Shown: positions 61,261 to 64,000 of the stretch, piece after piece
Layout: each line of letters opens with the position of its first letter
Numbering within the stretch: position 1 is the first letter of the stretch
Assembly: GCF_048268305.1 (NCBI RefSeq)
Contig: NZ_JBLWVT010000006.1
Span: 186,001 to 250,000, forward strand
Length of the DNA: 64,000 nucleotides
Origin: Pseudodonghicola sp048268305
GTDB lineage: Bacteria > Pseudomonadota > Alphaproteobacteria > Rhodobacterales > Rhodobacteraceae
Reading direction: 5' to 3'
The notes under the pieces: generated by a model
What the model saw: the letters and a program-made list of their open reading frames with translations, nothing else
Databases searched by the model: none
Told to the model about the DNA's origin: nothing
Position numbers and translations under genes: made by a program

Positions 61261-62136
61261 ATGGATCGTCCTGATCTGCCACTCAACGCCCTGCGGGTCT
61301 TCGAGGTCGCGATGCGCCAGGGCAGCTTCACCAAGGCCGCGACCGAACTCCGCGTGACCCAGGCGGCCGTCAGCCATCAGATCGCCCGGCTGGAGGATCT
61401 GCTTGGCGCGTCTCTCTTCCTGCGCACCTCGCAAGGGCTGATCCCAACCGACGAGGGCCGGCTGCTCTTCCCGGTCCTGGAACACGGCTTCGACGCCATG
61501 GCGCGGGTGCTCGACCGTCTGGGCGGGCGGCGCGACGTGGAGGTGCTGGCGGTTGGCGTGAACACGACCTTCGCCCTTGGCTGGTTGATGCCGCGGCTCG
61601 ATGCCTTCCGCGAGGCCCATCCCGAGATCGACCTGAGGATCTCGACCAATAACAACCGCGTCGAGATCCTGCGCGAGGGGCTCGACATGGCCATTCGCTT
61701 CGGGATGGGCGGCTGGACCGGCCATGACGCGATCCCCCTGCTGGAGGCGCCGCTGTCGCCACTCTGTGCGCCCGAAATGGCGGCGCGACTGCAGCACCCG
61801 GCGGACCTTGGGCAGATGACCCTCCTGCGCAGCTATCGCAGCGCCGAATGGCCAGGCTGGTTCGCCGCGGCGGGCACCCCCTGCCCGCCCGTTTCGGGGC
61901 CGGTGTTCGACAGTTCGGTGGCCCTTGCCGAACTGGCCGCAGCCGGCGCCGGAGTGGCGTTGCTACCGGTCGCCATGTTCGAGCGCTACATCCGGCAGGG
62001 CCGCCTGGCGCAACCCTTCGGTGCGACCGTCTCAGCCGGGCGATATTACCTCGCCTGGCCGTCCGACCGGGCGTCGACGCGGGCGATGAACATCTTCGCG
62101 CGATGGTTGTCCGGGGCGGCCCCCGCCCCAGGGTGA
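61261..62136 (+). CDS. ampR: AmpR-type LysR regulator of beta-lactamase
   Basis: A 291-residue LysR protein that follows AmpR of Enterobacterales motif by motif: PLNALRVFEVAMRQGSFTKAA, ISTNNNRVEILREGLDMAIRFG, EAPLSPLCAPEMA, LLRSYRSAEWPGW and VFDSSVALAELAAAGAGVAL. AmpR senses muropeptides and switches beta-lactamase expression. Divergent placement next to a class A gene supports the same job here. Confidence 0.9.
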   Translation: MDRPDLPLNALRVFEVAMRQGSFTKAATELRVTQAAVSHQIARLEDLLGASLFLRTSQGLIPTDEGRLLFPVLEHGFDAMARVLDRLGGRRDVEVLAVGVNTTFALGWLMPRLDAFREAHPEIDLRISTNNNRVEILREGLDMAIRFGMGGWTGHDAIPLLEAPLSPLCAPEMAARLQHPADLGQMTLLRSYRSAEWPGWFAAAGTPCPPVSGPVFDSSVALAELAAAGAGVALLPVAMFERYIRQGRLAQPFGATVSAGRYYLAWPSDRASTRAMNIFARWLSGAAPAPG

Positions 62137-62173
62137 CACAAGGGCTCCGCTGCGCCGCGCCTGAGGCAGCCGC

Positions 62174-63064
62174 CTAATCGACTTCAGGCGTCTGAGCCAG
62201 GTTTTTGGCGGTGTCCAGGAACAGCGCCACCTCTGGCAATTGCTTGCGATCGCGGCGAACGATGGCGTGTTCCACAAAGCTCAGCTTCATCTTGCCGACG
62301 TCGATGGGCAGATAGCGGACCCGCGGGTCGGGCATGCAGTCGAGCGCAGAGAAGATCGCCACCCCGATGCCATGGGCCACGGCCTCGCGGATGATCTCGC
62401 GGCTGCCGAAATCCATGATCCGGCGCGGGGCCAGATTTTCAAAGGCCATCGCCCGTTCCGCGAGCACCCGGGTGCGCGAACTCTTGTCGCGAAAGACCAG
62501 CCGTTCCCGCGCCAGTTGCGCCAGGGAAATGCTCTTGGCGTCCGCCAGCGGATGACCCACGGCCAATGCTGCGCAAAGATGGTCGCGGCGGATCGGGGTG
62601 ATCAGCAAGGTCGCGTCCCCCAACGGCGGGTCCACCGAAATGCCCGCGTCGATGATCCCGTTTTCGACGCCCGAGGTGATTTCCACCATCGTCGCCAGAC
62701 GCAATGTGATGTTGAGATCGGGACGCTGCTCCAACATCTCGCGGGTGACCAGCGCCGCCAGACGCGGGCTGTCGCTGGCAAGGCTCAACTTCCCGGTGGC
62801 CGGAAACTGCCGGCGGTCCAGCATCCGGTCCACATCTTCGGAGACCGCCATTAGTTTGTTTGTTACAGCGAGAAGCTCGCGCCCGGCATCGGTCAACACC
62901 AGCCGATTGCCGACCCGCTGGAACAGCTTCACATTACTTCGAGCTTCCAAGTCTTTGATATGCTGAGATATCGTTGGCTGACTGACATTCATCGCAGCGG
63001 CAGCACGACCGACGCCGCCCTCTTGGACGGTCATGTGAAAGGCACGGATTTGTAAAAAGTTCAT
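62174..63064 (-). CDS. LysR-family regulator
   Basis: A 296-residue LysR regulator. The winged helix (IRAFHMTVQEGGVGRAAAAMNVS, then QPTISQHIKDLEARSNVKLF) precedes an effector domain. It is divergent from the LamG-like gene at 63178, which it may control. Its effector is unknown. Confidence 0.9.
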   Translation of the reverse strand: MNFLQIRAFHMTVQEGGVGRAAAAMNVSQPTISQHIKDLEARSNVKLFQRVGNRLVLTDAGRELLAVTNKLMAVSEDVDRMLDRRQFPATGKLSLASDSPRLAALVTREMLEQRPDLNITLRLATMVEITSGVENGIIDAGISVDPPLGDATLLITPIRRDHLCAALAVGHPLADAKSISLAQLARERLVFRDKSSRTRVLAERAMAFENLAPRRIMDFGSREIIREAVAHGIGVAIFSALDCMPDPRVRYLPIDVGKMKLSFVEHAIVRRDRKQLPEVALFLDTAKNLAQTPEVD

Positions 63065-63092
63065 AGGCTATACCAATGTCCTGGAGCGGCTA

Positions 63093-63102
63093 AATCGATT
63101 TG
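63093..63102. promoter_or_regulatory. AAATCGATTT palindrome in the LysR/LamG divergent region
   Basis: A perfect 10-bp palindrome in the 113-bp gap between the divergent genes, 29 bp from the LysR start. It is a possible operator. Confidence 0.3.
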
Positions 63103-63177
63103 CTTGATGACTGTGCGATTTGCAACCTCCCGCTCGAAGATCCGGCGCGGGCCGGAATCATTTCTGGTGAGGATGAC

Positions 63178-64000
63178 ATGCCGAGCACTTATGAAAGCTA
63201 TCAACTGGGGCAAGCCAGTGAATTTGGTATCGACCTGATCAACGGAGCCGACAGCTCCGTTTTGTCCTTTCCGGCCAATGGTTCGGACGAGGGGCTGCGC
63301 CTTCTGCCCGGCCGTGACGTCAGCCAATATGCGGTCGCCTTCGACCTGCTGATCCCGGAGACCGACAGCGGCTATATCAGCCTGATGCAGACCGGCGACG
63401 GGGATGGCGACCTGTTTCTGAAGAACAACGGCGACGGCACCGCAGGCATCGGCATTTCCAGCCAGTACAGCGGCAGCGTCGCGTTCGGCGTCTGGAACCG
63501 GATCGCGATCACCGTGGCGCAGCAAGACGGCGAAACCGTGCTGACCACCTATGTGAACGGCGAGATGGTGCAGGCGCATGACCTTGGCGAAACCGCGCGC
63601 TGGTCGCTGGGCGAAAACGGCCTGCTGCTGTTCTCCGACAACGACGGCGAAACCGCGCCGGGCTATGTCTCCTCTGTCTTCTTCCTGGCCGATCCGGATT
63701 TCGAGGTCGTCAACGCCGCGATCGCCAGCGTGCCGCAGCCCGATGCGGCGGGCTTCTTCCCGGTCTCGCCGGGCGGCGAGGCGATCGAACTGAAGTTCAC
63801 CGGCAATGACATCGCCCCCAGCTATGGCTCCGCGACCGTGGTGCTTGAAGGCGCCGATCTGCAGACGGTGGTGACCGCTGGTGACAGCCGCTTCGGCCGG
63901 ACCTCCCAATTGGGGGTCGAGGAACCGGGCGCCGATATCGCGGTGATGGAGCATGGCAGCTACGACGCCAAAGAAGGGCTTCATGTCGTCCCCGCAGGTC
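63178..64000 (+). CDS. LamG-like secreted protein (3' end outside window)
   Basis: The frame is open from ATG 63178 to the window edge (274 codons seen). Residues about 25-175 look like a concanavalin A/LamG jelly-roll (YAVAFDLLIPETDSGYISLMQ, then GVWNRIAITV, then TTYVNGEMVQAHDLGE, then GLLLFSDNDGE). A second domain begins after about residue 195. There is no Sec signal, which would fit type I secretion as used by large calcium-binding exoproteins of this group, but the C-terminus is not visible. Function is unknown. Confidence 0.7.
   Translation, partial: MPSTYESYQLGQASEFGIDLINGADSSVLSFPANGSDEGLRLLPGRDVSQYAVAFDLLIPETDSGYISLMQTGDGDGDLFLKNNGDGTAGIGISSQYSGSVAFGVWNRIAITVAQQDGETVLTTYVNGEMVQAHDLGETARWSLGENGLLLFSDNDGETAPGYVSSVFFLADPDFEVVNAAIASVPQPDAAGFFPVSPGGEAIELKFTGNDIAPSYGSATVVLEGADLQTVVTAGDSRFGRTSQLGVEEPGADIAVMEHGSYDAKEGLHVVPAG

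Overview
The window is high-GC DNA with long, tightly packed, often 4-bp-overlapping operons. The gene repertoire (several ABC and TRAP importers, minCDE in that order, UgpB-type transport, LysR/GntR regulators in quantity) fits an alphaproteobacterium, most likely Rhodobacterales/Paracoccaceae. That placement is an inference from style and gene content, not from a marker gene. Almost the whole window is nutrient-uptake and metabolism territory; there is no CRISPR array, insertion sequence or rRNA.

Layout. 1-2300 is the end of a prophage (tail tape-measure C-terminus, a small-terminase-like protein and a small protein) that stops about 125 bp from the 3' end of a tRNA-Val(UAC) gene, a classic integration target. 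2712-3350 is a frameshifted RTX calcium-binding pseudogene. 3455-12091 is a LysR regulator followed by a dipeptide-type ABC importer operon ending in an aspartoacylase-type deacylase and a cytoplasmic C39-like cysteine peptidase. 12250-14054 is an Lrp regulator plus a PLP C-S lyase. They converge on a minus-strand operon (19894-14059) encoding an M20 amidohydrolase, a polar amino acid ABC importer, a GntR regulator and homocysteine S-methyltransferase. 20257-23187 is a signal-peptide serine hydrolase followed by an orphan TpsB-type outer-membrane transporter. A large wHTH-AAA-TPR regulator (23392-26142) is divergent from them across a clear palindrome.

32755-26178 (minus) is a TAXI-TRAP importer operon with DUF1850 and a DctB/DctD-type two-component system in the same transcript. 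38228-32954 is a ugpBAEC glycerol-3-phosphate-type importer whose last gene, the slot held by ugpQ in E. coli, encodes an endonuclease/exonuclease/phosphatase-family enzyme instead. 38764-42602 is adiA-adiC, a complete arginine decarboxylase/arginine-agmatine antiporter acid-resistance pair. A phytochelatin-synthase-like protein and a small glycine-zipper lipoprotein follow. 51825-44303 (minus) is a sulfonate/organosulfur assimilation cluster: FMN reductase, SsuC, SsuB, SsuA, two different flavin monooxygenase-type enzymes and a four-domain rhodanese. 52162-57352 is a LysR regulator divergent from a DctMPQ TRAP importer with an M20 amidohydrolase. 57492-59792 holds an SH3 protein and minCDE. 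60238-62136 is a class A beta-lactamase divergent from an AmpR-type regulator with a T-N11-A box between them. The window ends with another LysR regulator divergent from an incomplete LamG-like protein.

Common themes. Uptake is repeatedly coupled to deacylation or peptide cleavage: two M20 hydrolases, one aspartoacylase-type enzyme and one C39-like peptidase each sit in an importer operon. Sulfur metabolism recurs (C-S lyase, homocysteine methyltransferase, sulfonate cluster). Four of the substrate-binding-protein genes are followed by a strong RNA hairpin before the next gene, consistent with differential expression of the binding protein.
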